Assembly: GCA_946631295.1 (NCBI GenBank) | Contig: CAMOZY010000013.1 | Span: forward strand, 1-46,408 | Origin: an uncultured Lachnospiraceae bacterium | GTDB lineage: Bacteria > Bacillota > Clostridia > Lachnospirales > Lachnospiraceae | Length of the DNA: 46,408 bases | Direction: 5' to 3' | In this document: piece after piece, positions 7,711 through 17,761 of the stretch | Numbering within the stretch: the first letter of the stretch is position 1 | Layout of the letters: the number at the start of each line of letters is the position of its first letter | Notes under the pieces: model-generated | What the model saw: the letters and a program-made list of their open reading frames with translations, nothing else | Databases searched by the model: none | What the model was told of the DNA's origin: nothing | Translations under genes and position numbers: made by a program

Positions 7711-9444
7711 ATGTTCAAGAGAGTATCCCCGTACATTGGAGAGTACAAAAAGTATACTGTGTGGGCTGTAATATTGATGTCCATAGGTATTATTGCAAAT
7801 GTTACACCTTATTTCTTTATGTATCAGATAATAGCACCGCTCACCCGTGGAGAGCATATTGATACTTCCTATATTTTGTTAAGAGTTGTAGCTGTTGCTG
7901 TATGTGAAATTGTTTTCTCGGTTTCTTATGTACAGGGACTTGAGTTTTCACATATAAGTGCATACAACACCCTCAAGAATCTCAGAATATCGCTTCAGTC
8001 GAAACTTGAGAGGCAGCCTCTTGGTAATATAAGTGAACTTGGCACAGGGCGTATCAAGAAGGTTTTTACTGATGATATTGATCAGGTGGAACTTCTGCTT
8101 GCTCATGCGATTCCGGAGGGTATAGCCAATATTGCTATTCCAATGATCATAATCGTTATGATGTTTGTATTTGATTGGAAACTGGGACTTTTATCTCTGG
8201 TACCGCTTGTTGTGGGGATGTTTGCAATGGGCATGATGATGAAATCAGGACTAGAGAAGATGAATGCCTATTATGAATCCGCTGCAAAGATGAACAATAC
8301 GATAATTGAATACGTTAACGGAATGGAAGTCGTTAAAGTCTTTAATAAAGACGGTGATTCGTACAAGAGATTTGGTGAAAGAGTAAAAGATTACCGTGAT
8401 TTCACTCTTGACTGGTATAAAGTCTGCTGGCCGTGGATGGCAATATATTCAAGTGTTCTTCCATGTCTGGTTCTTCTGATGCTCCCGCTCGGATCTATGA
8501 TGGTCCTTGGTGGAGTTGTCACTTTGGACAGAATGGTGCTTGTATTCTGCATGTCCTTTGCAGTGGGGCCTTCGGTCCTTAAGGCACTTAATTTTGCTGG
8601 AAAATTTCCTCAGCTTGATTATAAGATTGCAGAACTTGAGAAGATGATGGAACATCCGCCACTTAAGGAAGGAGAGTCGGCATTCAAAGGGGATAATCTT
8701 GATGTAGAATTCAGGGATGTTCATTTCGGCTATGATGATGCAGAGGTTCTTCATGGTGTGAATCTGTCATTTAAGCAGGGAACAACTACTGCACTTGTAG
8801 GCGAATCGGGAAGTGGAAAGTCGACACTTGCCAAGCTTTTGGTCCACTATTATGATCTTGATTCCGGAACCATAGCCATAGGTGGGCAGGATATCACAGA
8901 TATGTCTCTTGAAGCACTTAATGATCAGGTGTCATTTGTTTCCCAGGAGCAGTTCCTTTTTAATACAACATTGTATGAAAATATCCTCATCGGAAAGCCG
9001 GATGCTACAAGAGAGGAAGTCCTCGAAGCGGCAAGGAGAGCTCAATGCAATGAATTTATTGCCAGATTCCCGGATGGGCTTGATACACAGGCAGGTGATG
9101 GAGGTAAGCAATTATCCGGTGGCGAACGCCAGAGGATATCACTTGCAAGAGCAATTCTTAAGGACGCACCAATTATAGTGCTTGATGAAGCAACAGCATT
9201 TATGGATCCTGAAAATGAGGAGAAGATGAATGCTGCTCTCGACGAGATTGTAAAGGATAAGACTGTACTTGTTATTGCACACAGGCTTTCCACTATAAAG
9301 AATGCCGATAAGATATGTGTCATGAAGGAAGGTAACTGTATATCAGCTGATACTCATGATAATCTGATCATTTCATGCCCTGAATATAAGAAATTGTGGG
9401 ATGCGTCGGTTTCAGCAAGCACATGGAAAGTGAGGGAGGCTTAA
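7711..9444 (+). CDS. ABC exporter-type transporter, fused TM-ATPase subunit, pair 2a
   Basis: The product is 577 residues with an N-terminal six-helix membrane domain and a C-terminal ATPase. Walker A is GESGSGKST (364-372), the signature LSGGERQR (468-475), Walker B IIVLDE with DEATAFMDPE, and the H-loop IAHRLS. The DEATAF motif in place of DEATA-S/V also marks the first subunit of pair 1, so the pairs keep matching a and b subunit types and probably arose by duplication of a two-gene unit. The ATG follows GGATGGAGG. The second subunit starts four bases after its stop. Substrate unknown. Confidence 0.85.
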   Translation: MFKRVSPYIGEYKKYTVWAVILMSIGIIANVTPYFFMYQIIAPLTRGEHIDTSYILLRVVAVAVCEIVFSVSYVQGLEFSHISAYNTLKNLRISLQSKLERQPLGNISELGTGRIKKVFTDDIDQVELLLAHAIPEGIANIAIPMIIIVMMFVFDWKLGLLSLVPLVVGMFAMGMMMKSGLEKMNAYYESAAKMNNTIIEYVNGMEVVKVFNKDGDSYKRFGERVKDYRDFTLDWYKVCWPWMAIYSSVLPCLVLLMLPLGSMMVLGGVVTLDRMVLVFCMSFAVGPSVLKALNFAGKFPQLDYKIAELEKMMEHPPLKEGESAFKGDNLDVEFRDVHFGYDDAEVLHGVNLSFKQGTTTALVGESGSGKSTLAKLLVHYYDLDSGTIAIGGQDITDMSLEALNDQVSFVSQEQFLFNTTLYENILIGKPDATREEVLEAARRAQCNEFIARFPDGLDTQAGDGGKQLSGGERQRISLARAILKDAPIIVLDEATAFMDPENEEKMNAALDEIVKDKTVLVIAHRLSTIKNADKICVMKEGNCISADTHDNLIISCPEYKKLWDASVSASTWKVREA

Positions 9445-9448
9445 TACA

Positions 9449-11179
9449 ATGTTAAAAATACTTCACAGACTTATATGTGTAACGGGAAAGTATAAAGCAA
9501 GGATCAGGGGTTCATATATAACCGCCTTTTTAAAGGGAATTATGATGAAAGCTCCATTGATGCTTTGTTTCATATGTATCTCACTGTTTATGCAGGATCA
9601 GATGGATATTACAAAATGTATTCTGCTGGGTATAGCAGTACTTGCAAGTGTTGTTCTGCAGACAGTATTCGAACATATATCCAATGTGCTTCAATCGGCA
9701 ACCGGTTACATGGTATTTGCCGATATGCGTTTGAGACTCGGAGATCATTTGAGAAAGCTTCCGATGGGGTATTTTACTGAAGGTAACATAGGAAAGATAA
9801 GTTCTGTTCTTGCTACCGATATGGTTTTTATCGAAGAGAACTGTATGGGGGTATTATCTGAACTTGTTACATTTATGATTTCACAGGGCATCATGACCAT
9901 CATGATGTTTGTGATGGATGTCAGACTTGGACTTCTGTCACTGATGATCGTTGCTGTATTTATAGTGATCGGAAATCTTATGCTTAAGACTACGATTAAG
10001 CATTCGGTTATCAAACAGGAAGCCAGTGAATCTCTGACTGAGGAAGTACTTGATTTCGCAGAGGGTATCGGAATCATTAAGTCATACAATATGCTTGGTG
10101 AAAAATCGAAGAGACTTACGGATGAATTTGAAAAAAGCTGTAAAGAAAGTATTGATTTTGAGATTGCATACAGTCCATGGTCAAGGGCACTTTATCTTAC
10201 ATTCGGTATAGGCACAGCACTCGTGCTTGCGTTATGTGCTTATCTGTTTAACGCAGGTGAAATATCGGATGTATATATGGTTGGAATGGCACTGTTCCTT
10301 TTTGATATGTTTGTTTCAATCAAGAGTTATTACTCACAGATGGCCAGACTTACCGTAACAAATGCAAGCCTTGACAGGATAGAAGAAGTATTTGCTGCTG
10401 AAGAATTAAAAGATGTCAGCCAAAAAGCATTGGCATCGTATGATGATGCAAAAGGACAGTATGAAATAGTGTATGACAACGTCAGTTTCGGTTATACAGA
10501 TAAGAATGTCCTTGAGAATGTCTCCTTTTCCGTAAAGAAAGGGCAGATGACAGCATTAGTTGGTCCTTCGGGAGGCGGTAAGTCGACGATTGCTTCGCTT
10601 TTAGCACGCTTTTGGGATGTTAAGAGTGGGAAGATACTGGTACGGGGTGAGGATATAAGAGACGTATCTCTGGGAAGTCTTATGGATCAGATCAGCATGG
10701 TCTTTCAGAGAGTATATCTTTTCCAGGATACGGTATATAACAATATCGCTATAGGCCGCCCTGATGCTACAAGAGAAGAAGTTGAAGAAGCGGCAAAAAA
10801 AGCAAGATGTTACGACTTCATAATGCAGCTCCCTGAAGGCTTTGATACTGTGATCGGAGAAGGCGGAGCTTCTTTATCGGGTGGCGAAAAACAAAGAATC
10901 TCTATTGCGAGATGTATCCTCAAGGATGCTCCGATAGTAATACTTGACGAAGCTACTGCAAGCGTGGATGCGGATAATGAAAGAGCCATTCAGGAAGCCA
11001 TATCCGAACTTTGCAGGAATAAGACGCTGCTTGTCATTGCTCACAGGCTTAAGACCATTAAGGATGCTGATCAGATATTAGTCATTTCAGATGGCAGGAT
11101 CATAGAACAGGGTGATCATTCATCCCTTATGGATATGAATGGAACCTATGCGCATATGGTTTCACTACAGGCCTCATAA
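9449..11179 (+). CDS. ABC exporter-type transporter, fused TM-ATPase subunit, pair 2b
   Basis: The product is 576 residues. Six membrane helices precede an ATPase with Walker A GPSGGGKST (372-380), signature LSGGEKQR (476-483), Walker B IVILDE with DEATASVDAD, and H-loop IAHRLK. GGAGG lies at 9434-9438 before the ATG. Together with the preceding gene it should form a heterodimeric transporter in the cell membrane. No terminator is seen before the promoter at 11197, only 17 bases after the stop, so some read-through into the next gene is possible. Confidence 0.85.
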   Translation: MLKILHRLICVTGKYKARIRGSYITAFLKGIMMKAPLMLCFICISLFMQDQMDITKCILLGIAVLASVVLQTVFEHISNVLQSATGYMVFADMRLRLGDHLRKLPMGYFTEGNIGKISSVLATDMVFIEENCMGVLSELVTFMISQGIMTIMMFVMDVRLGLLSLMIVAVFIVIGNLMLKTTIKHSVIKQEASESLTEEVLDFAEGIGIIKSYNMLGEKSKRLTDEFEKSCKESIDFEIAYSPWSRALYLTFGIGTALVLALCAYLFNAGEISDVYMVGMALFLFDMFVSIKSYYSQMARLTVTNASLDRIEEVFAAEELKDVSQKALASYDDAKGQYEIVYDNVSFGYTDKNVLENVSFSVKKGQMTALVGPSGGGKSTIASLLARFWDVKSGKILVRGEDIRDVSLGSLMDQISMVFQRVYLFQDTVYNNIAIGRPDATREEVEEAAKKARCYDFIMQLPEGFDTVIGEGGASLSGGEKQRISIARCILKDAPIVILDEATASVDADNERAIQEAISELCRNKTLLVIAHRLKTIKDADQILVISDGRIIEQGDHSSLMDMNGTYAHMVSLQAS

Positions 11180-11196
11180 AATCGTAAATATAATGC

Positions 11197-11248
11197 TTGA
11201 CAATAAAAGTTTGATATAATAATATAATCAAAGTTAGCAAATGCTAAC
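11197..11248 (+). promoter_or_regulatory. promoter with GTTAG-N6-CTAAC operator (site 4) before enolase
   Basis: TTGACA (11197-11202), 17 bp, TAATAT (11220-11225), the same hexamers and spacing as the TetR 2 promoter. The perfect palindrome GTTAGCAAATGCTAAC is at 11233-11248, seven bases after the -10, over the likely start point. This places a glycolytic gene under the same control as the transporters. Confidence 0.8.
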
Positions 11249-11268
11249 CCTTGAATAAATCATGTGAG

Positions 11269-12661
<1,393 letters not shown>

Positions 12662-12693
12662 TAGGACCGTAAATCTCATAGTTTTTTCTCTCT

Positions 12694-12734
12694 CAGAGCG
12701 GATAGTTGCTTGTTCAAAGCAATTATCCGCTCTG
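12694..12734 (+). terminator. strong hairpin after eno, no U-tract
   Basis: An 18-bp stem with one G-T pair (12694-12711 with 12717-12734) and a five-base loop lies 33 bases after the enolase stop. Neither strand has a T-run after the stem, so it is not a standard intrinsic terminator. It may be a 3' end stabiliser or a terminator needing help. The gpx promoter starts 14 bases later. Confidence 0.45.
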
Positions 12735-12747
12735 CTCAAAATAAGTG

Positions 12748-12776
12748 TTGACAAACAATATTTGATAAAATATAAT
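12748..12776 (+). promoter_or_regulatory. gpx promoter with palindrome over the -10
   Basis: A consensus promoter: TTGACA (12748-12753), 17 bp, TATAAT (12771-12776). The perfect inverted repeat ATATTT-GATA-AAATAT (12758-12773) overlaps the spacer and -10. Its core TTTGATA is shared with the palindrome before ohrR at 13375, so OhrR is the likely repressor of both. Confidence 0.75.
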
Positions 12777-12818
12777 ATAGTCAACATCAACAATGACTGC
12801 CTTATGGAGGTATACACT

Positions 12819-13361
12819 ATGGGATTCTATGATCAGAGTATTACAGCAGCTAATGGCGAAGAGATATCCATGAAGGATTATGAAGGAAAGGTTGTTTTGG
12901 TTGTGAATACCGCGACCGGATGTGGTTTTACTCCTCATTACAAGGATATCGAAGCAATGTATGAGAAGTATCATGACAAGGGATTTGAGGTGATCGATGT
13001 TCCTTGCAATCAGTTTGCGGGGCAGACTCCGGGAACAGATGAAGAGATCCATGAATTCTGTACCCTGAAGTACAAAACACAGTTTCCTCAGATGAAAAAG
13101 ACTGATGTAAACGGTGAGAATGCAACACCTCTTTTTAAGTATCTGAAGTCTCAGAAGGGATTTGAAGGATTCGGAAAGGGACCTGCTGCGCTTGCTATGG
13201 GTGTTATGCTCTCAAAGATTGATAAGGATTATAAGAACAATCCAGAGATTAAGTGGAATTTCACCAAATTTATTGTGGACAGAAGTGGTAATGTTGTTGC
13301 AAGATTTGAACCCACAGCTAAAATGGAAGAGGTGGATAAGTTCGTAGAGGGATTGTTGTGA
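12819..13361 (+). CDS. glutathione peroxidase family (thiol peroxidase)
   Basis: The product is 180 residues, the usual length. The peroxidatic cysteine is Cys35 in NTATGCGFTPHY. The partner motifs PCNQFAGQ and WNFTKFIVDR supply the conserved Gln, Trp and Asn. A second cysteine in EFCTLKY is where thioredoxin-dependent members keep the resolving cysteine, so thioredoxin is the likelier electron donor than glutathione. It reduces peroxides in the cytoplasm. The ATG at 12819 follows TGGAGG (12805-12810). An in-frame ATG at 12762 lies within the promoter and is rejected. It is followed by ohrR and copA, giving an oxidative and metal stress group. Confidence 0.93.
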   Translation: MGFYDQSITAANGEEISMKDYEGKVVLVVNTATGCGFTPHYKDIEAMYEKYHDKGFEVIDVPCNQFAGQTPGTDEEIHEFCTLKYKTQFPQMKKTDVNGENATPLFKYLKSQKGFEGFGKGPAALAMGVMLSKIDKDYKNNPEIKWNFTKFIVDRSGNVVARFEPTAKMEEVDKFVEGLL

Positions 13362-13374
13362 TATGATCTTTTTA

Positions 13375-13389
13375 AATTTGATACAAATT
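13375..13389 (+). promoter_or_regulatory. probable OhrR operator before ohrR
   Basis: Perfect 15-bp palindrome AATTTG-ATA-CAAATT, 20 bases before the ohrR start codon. OhrR-type MarR proteins bind AT-rich palindromes of about this size. The shared TTTGATA core with 12758-12773 supports one regulator acting at both sites. Confidence 0.55.
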
Positions 13390-13409
13390 ATGACATGAGG
13401 TAATTATTT

Positions 13410-13847
13410 ATGGCTCAGGAATATAACCAGCTTCTACTGGAGAATCAATTATGCTTTCCGATGTATGCATGCGGAAGAAAGATTGTTGCGGCATACACTC
13501 CGTATCTTAAGCCTCTTGGTCTGACCTATACACAGTATATTGTCTTTATGGTGCTGTGGGAGAAGGAGAATGTTACTGTAGGTCAGCTTGGCAAAACGCT
13601 TCATCTTGATGCCGGTACGCTTACACCACTGCTTAAGAATCTTGAAAAGGAAGGGTACGTTACCAGAGCCAGATCTAAAGAGGATGAACGTATTACCCTT
13701 ATAGGCATTACAAAAAAAGGTGATAAACTTAAAGAGAAATGTAAGGATATACCTTTAAAACTTGCAGAAAAAGGGTCTCCGCTGAATGAGAAGGAAGCAG
13801 AAGAATTATACAGATTGCTGTATAAATTCCTTGATTCAGATGAATAA
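13410..13847 (+). CDS. ohrR: OhrR-type MarR family peroxide-sensing repressor
   Basis: The product is 145 residues with a winged helix-turn-helix: helices around LTYTQYIVFMVLWE, recognition helix LDAGTLTPLLKNLEKEGYV, and wing RARSKEDERITLIGIT. The N-terminus LLLENQLCFPMYA places a cysteine at residue 15, the same position as the redox-active Cys15 of B. subtilis OhrR, whose oxidation by organic hydroperoxides releases DNA. The DAGTLTPLLK helix is also very OhrR-like. The gene sits between a thiol peroxidase and copA, 18 bases before the latter. There is no ohrA in the window, so gpx may be its main target here. Confidence 0.85.
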   Translation: MAQEYNQLLLENQLCFPMYACGRKIVAAYTPYLKPLGLTYTQYIVFMVLWEKENVTVGQLGKTLHLDAGTLTPLLKNLEKEGYVTRARSKEDERITLIGITKKGDKLKEKCKDIPLKLAEKGSPLNEKEAEELYRLLYKFLDSDE

Positions 13848-13865
13848 TACCAATAGGTAATAGGT

Positions 13866-16412
13866 ATGGAACAGTATACAGTTACCGGGATGAGCTGTGC
13901 CGCCTGTCAGACAAGAGTTGAGAAGGCGGTATCGGCAGTTCCCGGAGTTCAAAGCTGTGCGGTCAGTCTTCTTACAAATTCCATGGGAGTGGAAGGTTCA
14001 GCTTCTCCGGAAGATATCGTTAAAGCTGTAGAAGCTGCCGGGTATGGTGCAAAACTGAAAAATGGTGGAGGAAGTACAGGACAGAGTGATAGATATGAAG
14101 ATTCTCTGACTGATACCGAAACTCCAAAGATGCAGAGAAGACTTATAGCTTCTCTGCTTTTTCTGCTTCCGCTTATGTATGTATCCATGGGGCACATGTT
14201 ATGGGGCTGGCCACTTCCTCCGTTTTTGGACGGGAATCATGTGGCAATGGGGATTTATGAACTTCTTCTTGCCGGTATAATCATGGTGATCAATAAGAAG
14301 TTCTTCATAAGCGGATTTAAAGGACTGATCCACAGGGCTCCAAATATGGATACGCTTGTTGCACTTGGTGCTACGGCTTCATACGGATACAGTATAGTAG
14401 CTCTTTTTGCCATGACAGGGGCGGTGGCTTCCGGAGATGTTGAACTTACCATGTATTATATGGACCAGTTCTATTTCGAATCTGCTGCAACAATCCTTAC
14501 TCTTATCACTGTCGGCAAGATGCTTGAATCGAGGTCTAAGGGGAAGACCACGAATGCACTCAAAGCTCTGATGGATCTGTCTCCGAAAACAGCAGTCATT
14601 ATCATAGATGGAAGTGAAAAGACTGTTCCGATAGATGAAGTTAAAGTACGTGACAGGTTTGTTGTCCGGCCGGGAGACAGTATTCCTGTTGATGGGATAG
14701 TGACTGAAGGAGAGAGTGCTGTCAATGAATCTGCACTTACCGGGGAAAGTGTTCCGGTAGAAAAGAAGCCGGGTGACAAAGTATCGGCTGCTACGATCAA
14801 TACATTGGGATATCTGGTGTGCGAAGCGACAAGGGTTGGAGAGGATACGACACTGGCCGGGATCATCAGGATGGTCAGTGACGCTGCCGCTACAAAGGCG
14901 CCAATTGCAAAGATTGCTGATAAGGTTTCGGGTATATTTGTACCTTCAGTAATAACAATAGCTATCATTACATTCATTGCATGGATCATAGCCGGACAGG
15001 ATATGGGATATGCCATTGCAAGAGCAGTGTCTGTTCTCGTGATAAGCTGTCCATGTGCTCTTGGGCTTGCCACACCTGTTGCGATAATGGTTGGAAACGG
15101 CGTTGGTGCTAAAGCAGGAATACTTTTTAAGACTGCGGCATCACTGGAACAGGCCGGAAAAACCCAGATTGTAGCTCTGGATAAAACCGGCACGATCACT
15201 ACCGGTATTATGAAGGTCACTGATGTTTTTTCGTACGATGGGGTATCTGAAGATGATCTTCTAAAAACGGCATACGCCCTGGAAGCAAAGAGTGAACATC
15301 CTATTTCAAAAGCCATTACCGAATACTCTGCATCCATGAAAGTGTCTCTTGCTGATACCACGGATTTTGAAGCGGTTTCAGGCGGGGGATTAAAGGCAAA
15401 GATTTCAGGCAGAGAAGTATTCTGTGGAAATAAGGAATTTATATCAAAGAAGACCGGTGGGATTGTTTCGGAGCTGCATGATAAGTTAAAGGAATTATCT
15501 ATGCAGGGCAAAACTCCCGTAATTGTAGCTGAAAAGGGTAGAATTCTGGGAATAATTGCCGTAGCTGATACTATCAAGGAAGATTCCGCAGAGGCTGTAT
15601 CTGAGCTTAGATCACAGGGAATTCATGTAGTCATGATCACAGGAGACAATGAGATTACAGCAGGGGCGATTGCGGCACAGGCCGGAGTGGATGAAGTGGT
15701 CGCTTCAGTAAAACCCGATGGCAAGGAAGCAGTTATAAGAAAACTGATGGAACATGGTAAGGTAGCAATGGTTGGCGATGGGATAAATGATGCGCCTGCA
15801 CTTACCAGAGCGGATCTTGGAATAGCTATAGGTGCCGGTACTGATATTGCGATTGATGCTGCAGATGTCGTACTCGTTAAGAACAGTATCCGTGATGTAG
15901 CAGCAGCGATAAGACTGTCCAAGGCCACCATAAGGAATATTCACCAGAACCTGTTCTGGGCATTCTTCTACAATGTTATTGGAATCCCTCTTGCTGCCGG
16001 GTGTTATGTTAAGGCGTTTGGATGGACACTCAATCCTATGTTCGGAGCAGCTGCCATGGGACTTTCCAGCTTTTTCGTTGTATCCAATGCACTGCGTCTT
16101 AATTTTGTACATGTATATGATAAAAAGAAAGATAAAAGGATAAAAAATGCCATAAATGAGGATATAATAATACAAGATGAGTTTACAAACTCGGGAAAGG
16201 AAGAGAATATGAAGATTTCTGTTAAAGGTATGATGTGTGCTCACTGTGAGGCACATGTAAAGAAAGCATTGGAAGCAATAGATGGAATAGATTCTGCAAC
16301 TCCGTCACATGAAGAGAATCAGGTGGTTCTTGTTACATCGAAAGAAGTTAATGAAAACCTTATCAAGGCTGCAATAGAAGAGGCCGGATATGAATATGCA
16401 GGGATTCTGTGA
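13866..16412 (+). CDS. copA: copper-exporting P1B-type ATPase with N- and C-terminal HMA domains
   Basis: The product is 848 residues. Order of parts: HMA domain with GMSCAAC (Cys11, Cys14); membrane helices from about 90; actuator with TGES (about 293); the CPC ion site (Cys395-Pro-Cys397); the phosphorylation motif DKTGT (Asp439); SEHP in the nucleotide domain; GDGINDAP; the last two helices; a charged linker (about 755-780); and a second HMA domain with MMCAHC (Cys791, Cys794). This is the CopA pattern, moving Cu+ out of the cytoplasm. The C-terminal HMA domain resembles a free CopZ chaperone and is unusual at this end. The start has a poor ribosome site (TAGGTAATAGGT) and lies 18 bases after ohrR, suggesting coupling to that gene. 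Confidence 0.93.
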   Translation: MEQYTVTGMSCAACQTRVEKAVSAVPGVQSCAVSLLTNSMGVEGSASPEDIVKAVEAAGYGAKLKNGGGSTGQSDRYEDSLTDTETPKMQRRLIASLLFLLPLMYVSMGHMLWGWPLPPFLDGNHVAMGIYELLLAGIIMVINKKFFISGFKGLIHRAPNMDTLVALGATASYGYSIVALFAMTGAVASGDVELTMYYMDQFYFESAATILTLITVGKMLESRSKGKTTNALKALMDLSPKTAVIIIDGSEKTVPIDEVKVRDRFVVRPGDSIPVDGIVTEGESAVNESALTGESVPVEKKPGDKVSAATINTLGYLVCEATRVGEDTTLAGIIRMVSDAAATKAPIAKIADKVSGIFVPSVITIAIITFIAWIIAGQDMGYAIARAVSVLVISCPCALGLATPVAIMVGNGVGAKAGILFKTAASLEQAGKTQIVALDKTGTITTGIMKVTDVFSYDGVSEDDLLKTAYALEAKSEHPISKAITEYSASMKVSLADTTDFEAVSGGGLKAKISGREVFCGNKEFISKKTGGIVSELHDKLKELSMQGKTPVIVAEKGRILGIIAVADTIKEDSAEAVSELRSQGIHVVMITGDNEITAGAIAAQAGVDEVVASVKPDGKEAVIRKLMEHGKVAMVGDGINDAPALTRADLGIAIGAGTDIAIDAADVVLVKNSIRDVAAAIRLSKATIRNIHQNLFWAFFYNVIGIPLAAGCYVKAFGWTLNPMFGAAAMGLSSFFVVSNALRLNFVHVYDKKKDKRIKNAINEDIIIQDEFTNSGKEENMKISVKGMMCAHCEAHVKKALEAIDGIDSATPSHEENQVVLVTSKEVNENLIKAAIEEAGYEYAGIL
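16209..16412 (+). other. possible internal start producing a free CopZ-like chaperone
   Basis: Inside copA and in its frame, codon 782 is an ATG preceded by GGGAAAGGAAGAG. The AAGG core ends eight bases upstream, a better ribosome site than that of copA itself. Initiation here would yield a 67-residue protein that is exactly one HMA domain ([13 protein letters not shown] at its start), the size and form of CopZ. No separate copZ lies in the window. This is inference from the ribosome site and domain edge. Confidence 0.4.
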
Positions 16413-16487
16413 CCAGATCCAAACATCTCTCGTTAAATATAACAGACTTTGATTTATTATAAGTACTGCTTCTGTATAATAAAATCG

Positions 16488-16540
16488 TTGACATATTAAA
16501 GCGAACACTGTATTCTAACAAATGGTTAGTGATAACTAAC
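16488..16540 (+). promoter_or_regulatory. ZIP-gene promoter with GTTAG-N6-CTAAC operator (site 5)
   Basis: TTGACA (16488-16493), 17 bp, TATTCT (16511-16516). The palindrome GTTAGTGATAACTAAC lies at 16525-16540, eight bases after the -10. Confidence 0.8.
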
Positions 16541-16564
16541 TGGAGTTTTCCATCCTCACTTGTA

Positions 16565-16594
16565 TTTTTACTCCGTCTTCGGGCGGAGTAAAAA
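16565..16594 (+). other. leader hairpin with UUCG loop between two operators
   Basis: TTTTTACTCCGTC (from 16565) pairs with GGCGGAGTAAAAA (to 16594) around a TTCG tetraloop closed by C-G, an exceptionally stable RNA hairpin. The U-run lies in the 5' arm, so it is not a terminator in either direction. A hairpin with the same CTCCG/CGGAG core and A/T flanks stands at 28557-28588 in the same context. Confidence 0.7.
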
Positions 16595-16605
16595 TATGCA
16601 ATGGG

Positions 16606-16621
16606 GTTAGTGGTGACTAAC
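16606..16621 (+). promoter_or_regulatory. GTTAG-N6-CTAAC operator (site 6), second copy before the ZIP gene
   Basis: GTTAGTGGTGACTAAC, 81 bases downstream of site 5 and 30 before the start codon, hence inside the transcribed leader. With site 5 it brackets the UUCG hairpin. Two sites about eight helical turns apart could allow looping. Confidence 0.75.
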
Positions 16622-16650
16622 TGCATGCCTAATGAAAGGAAATTTATAAT

Positions 16651-17439
16651 ATGGACACTATCCTTACGGGATTGATGATACCTTTTATCGGAACTGCCGC
16701 CGGAGCGGGATGTGTTTTCTTTTTACAGAAGGATCTGAAGGCAGGAATTCAGAGAGCACTGACCGGATTCGCTGCCGGAGTGATGGTCGCTGCTTCAATA
16801 TGGAGTCTTATTGTTCCTGCGATAGAACAGGCATCGGATAAGGGGAGATTTGCATTTTTTCCGGCATTTATCGGTTTCTGGTGTGGAATATTGTTTCTTT
16901 TGTTCCTTGATCATGTAATACCTCATATTCACAGGAGCATTGAGAGGGCTGACCAGACTGAGGGCCCCAAGAGTAAACTTACAAGAACAGCTATGCTGGT
17001 TTTGGCAGTGACACTTCACAATATTCCTGAAGGCATGGCTGTCGGAGTGGTTTATGCGGGACTTGTTAATGAGTCATCAAATATCACTGCAGGAGGTGCC
17101 CTTGCCCTTGCTCTTGGTATCGCCATACAGAATTTTCCGGAAGGAGCTATCATCTCTATGCCCTTATATGCGGAGGGAAAGAGTAAACCGAAATCGTTTG
17201 TGCTGGGAGTTTTGTCAGGTGCAGTAGAGCCGGTATTTGGTGGATTGACAGTTATACTTGCCGGTCTTGTCGTGCCCGCAATGCCGTACCTTCTTTCTTT
17301 TGCCGCAGGCGCAATGCTCTATGTTGTGGTAGAGGAGTTGATACCGGAGATGTCAGAAGGAGAACATTCCAATATTGGAGTTGTTGCATTCGCCGCAGGA
17401 TTCAGCCTTATGATGGCACTGGATGTGGCATTGGGATAA
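16651..17439 (+). CDS. ZIP family metal transporter
   Basis: The product is 262 residues with about eight membrane helices. The metal-binding helices are clear: HNIPEGMA from His123 (helix 4) and QNFPEGA from Gln160 (helix 5), followed by a glutamate in SGAVEPVF. ZIP proteins move Zn2+, Fe2+ or Mn2+ across the cell membrane, usually inward. The loop before helix 4 holds a histidine-containing stretch (HVIPHIHRS) common in bacterial ZIPs. It is transcribed alone behind a double-operator leader. The C-terminal half of the protein at 27072-28433 is a paralogue of it. The metal cannot be set from sequence. Confidence 0.9.
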   Translation: MDTILTGLMIPFIGTAAGAGCVFFLQKDLKAGIQRALTGFAAGVMVAASIWSLIVPAIEQASDKGRFAFFPAFIGFWCGILFLLFLDHVIPHIHRSIERADQTEGPKSKLTRTAMLVLAVTLHNIPEGMAVGVVYAGLVNESSNITAGGALALALGIAIQNFPEGAIISMPLYAEGKSKPKSFVLGVLSGAVEPVFGGLTVILAGLVVPAMPYLLSFAAGAMLYVVVEELIPEMSEGEHSNIGVVAFAAGFSLMMALDVALG

Positions 17440-17490
17440 GAGAATTCATGAATCGATTGTAAAAAACATGTTTGAAAAAATATTTTTGAT

Positions 17491-17519
17491 TTGACAGTTT
17501 TTGCTATCTGTGTTAGGTT
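17491..17519 (+). promoter_or_regulatory. promoter of the riboswitch-ABC transcript
   Basis: TTGACA (17491-17496), 17 bp, and a poor -10, TAGGTT (17514-17519), helped by an upstream TGT that makes it an extended -10. It lies just before the riboswitch. Confidence 0.6.
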
Positions 17520-17532
17520 ACTATCAATAATT

Positions 17533-17703
17533 CCCATGGGGGAGTAGCAGGCGCTCAGCGCAACAAGTCAACATCATGGCCGTGAAGTATTTCCGGTCTG
17601 GCTTGTTTTAAATTGCGAGACTCATGTATAGTTTAACTATACGTGAGGTTTCTGATTCCGGATATGTAACCAGGTATAGTTAAAACTGTACTTGGTTTTT
17701 TTA
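17533..17703 (+). promoter_or_regulatory. yybP-ykoY (manganese) riboswitch 1 with intrinsic terminator
   Basis: Conserved yybP-ykoY elements are present in order: GGGGGAGTAGC, a small GCGC hairpin, GCAACAAGTCAACAT, a variable hairpin, GGCTTGT pairing back to ACAAG, and GCGAGAC closing the aptamer. Downstream lie two competing folds. CTCATGTATAGT (17621-17632) can pair with ACTATACGTGAG, which frees the terminator: 17669-17681 with 17684-17696, then a T-run. If the aptamer holds CTCATG, the released AACTATA can pair with TATAGTT in the terminator 5' arm and prevent termination. That logic is ON with bound Mn2+. A 35-base stretch (17598-17632) is identical to riboswitch 2. Confidence 0.85.
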
Positions 17704-17761
17704 TTGCAGATCAAGGGATACTTTTTCGAACAAACTATAGATTAACGTTTGGAGGAACAGT

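Noticed and set aside
14471-15577. Long minus-strand open frame (368 codons) inside copA
   Set aside because: It is opposite the well-supported catalytic core of copA, has low-complexity Ser/Ala/Pro composition typical of a shadow frame, and no ribosome site.
16565-16594. Hairpin before the ZIP gene read as a terminator
   Set aside because: The 3' arm is followed by A residues on the plus strand, and the same holds on the minus strand, so no U-tract exists.
17512-17528. GTTAGGTTACTATC near the riboswitch 1 promoter as an eleventh operator
   Set aside because: Only one half-site is present; the bases are better explained as the extended -10.
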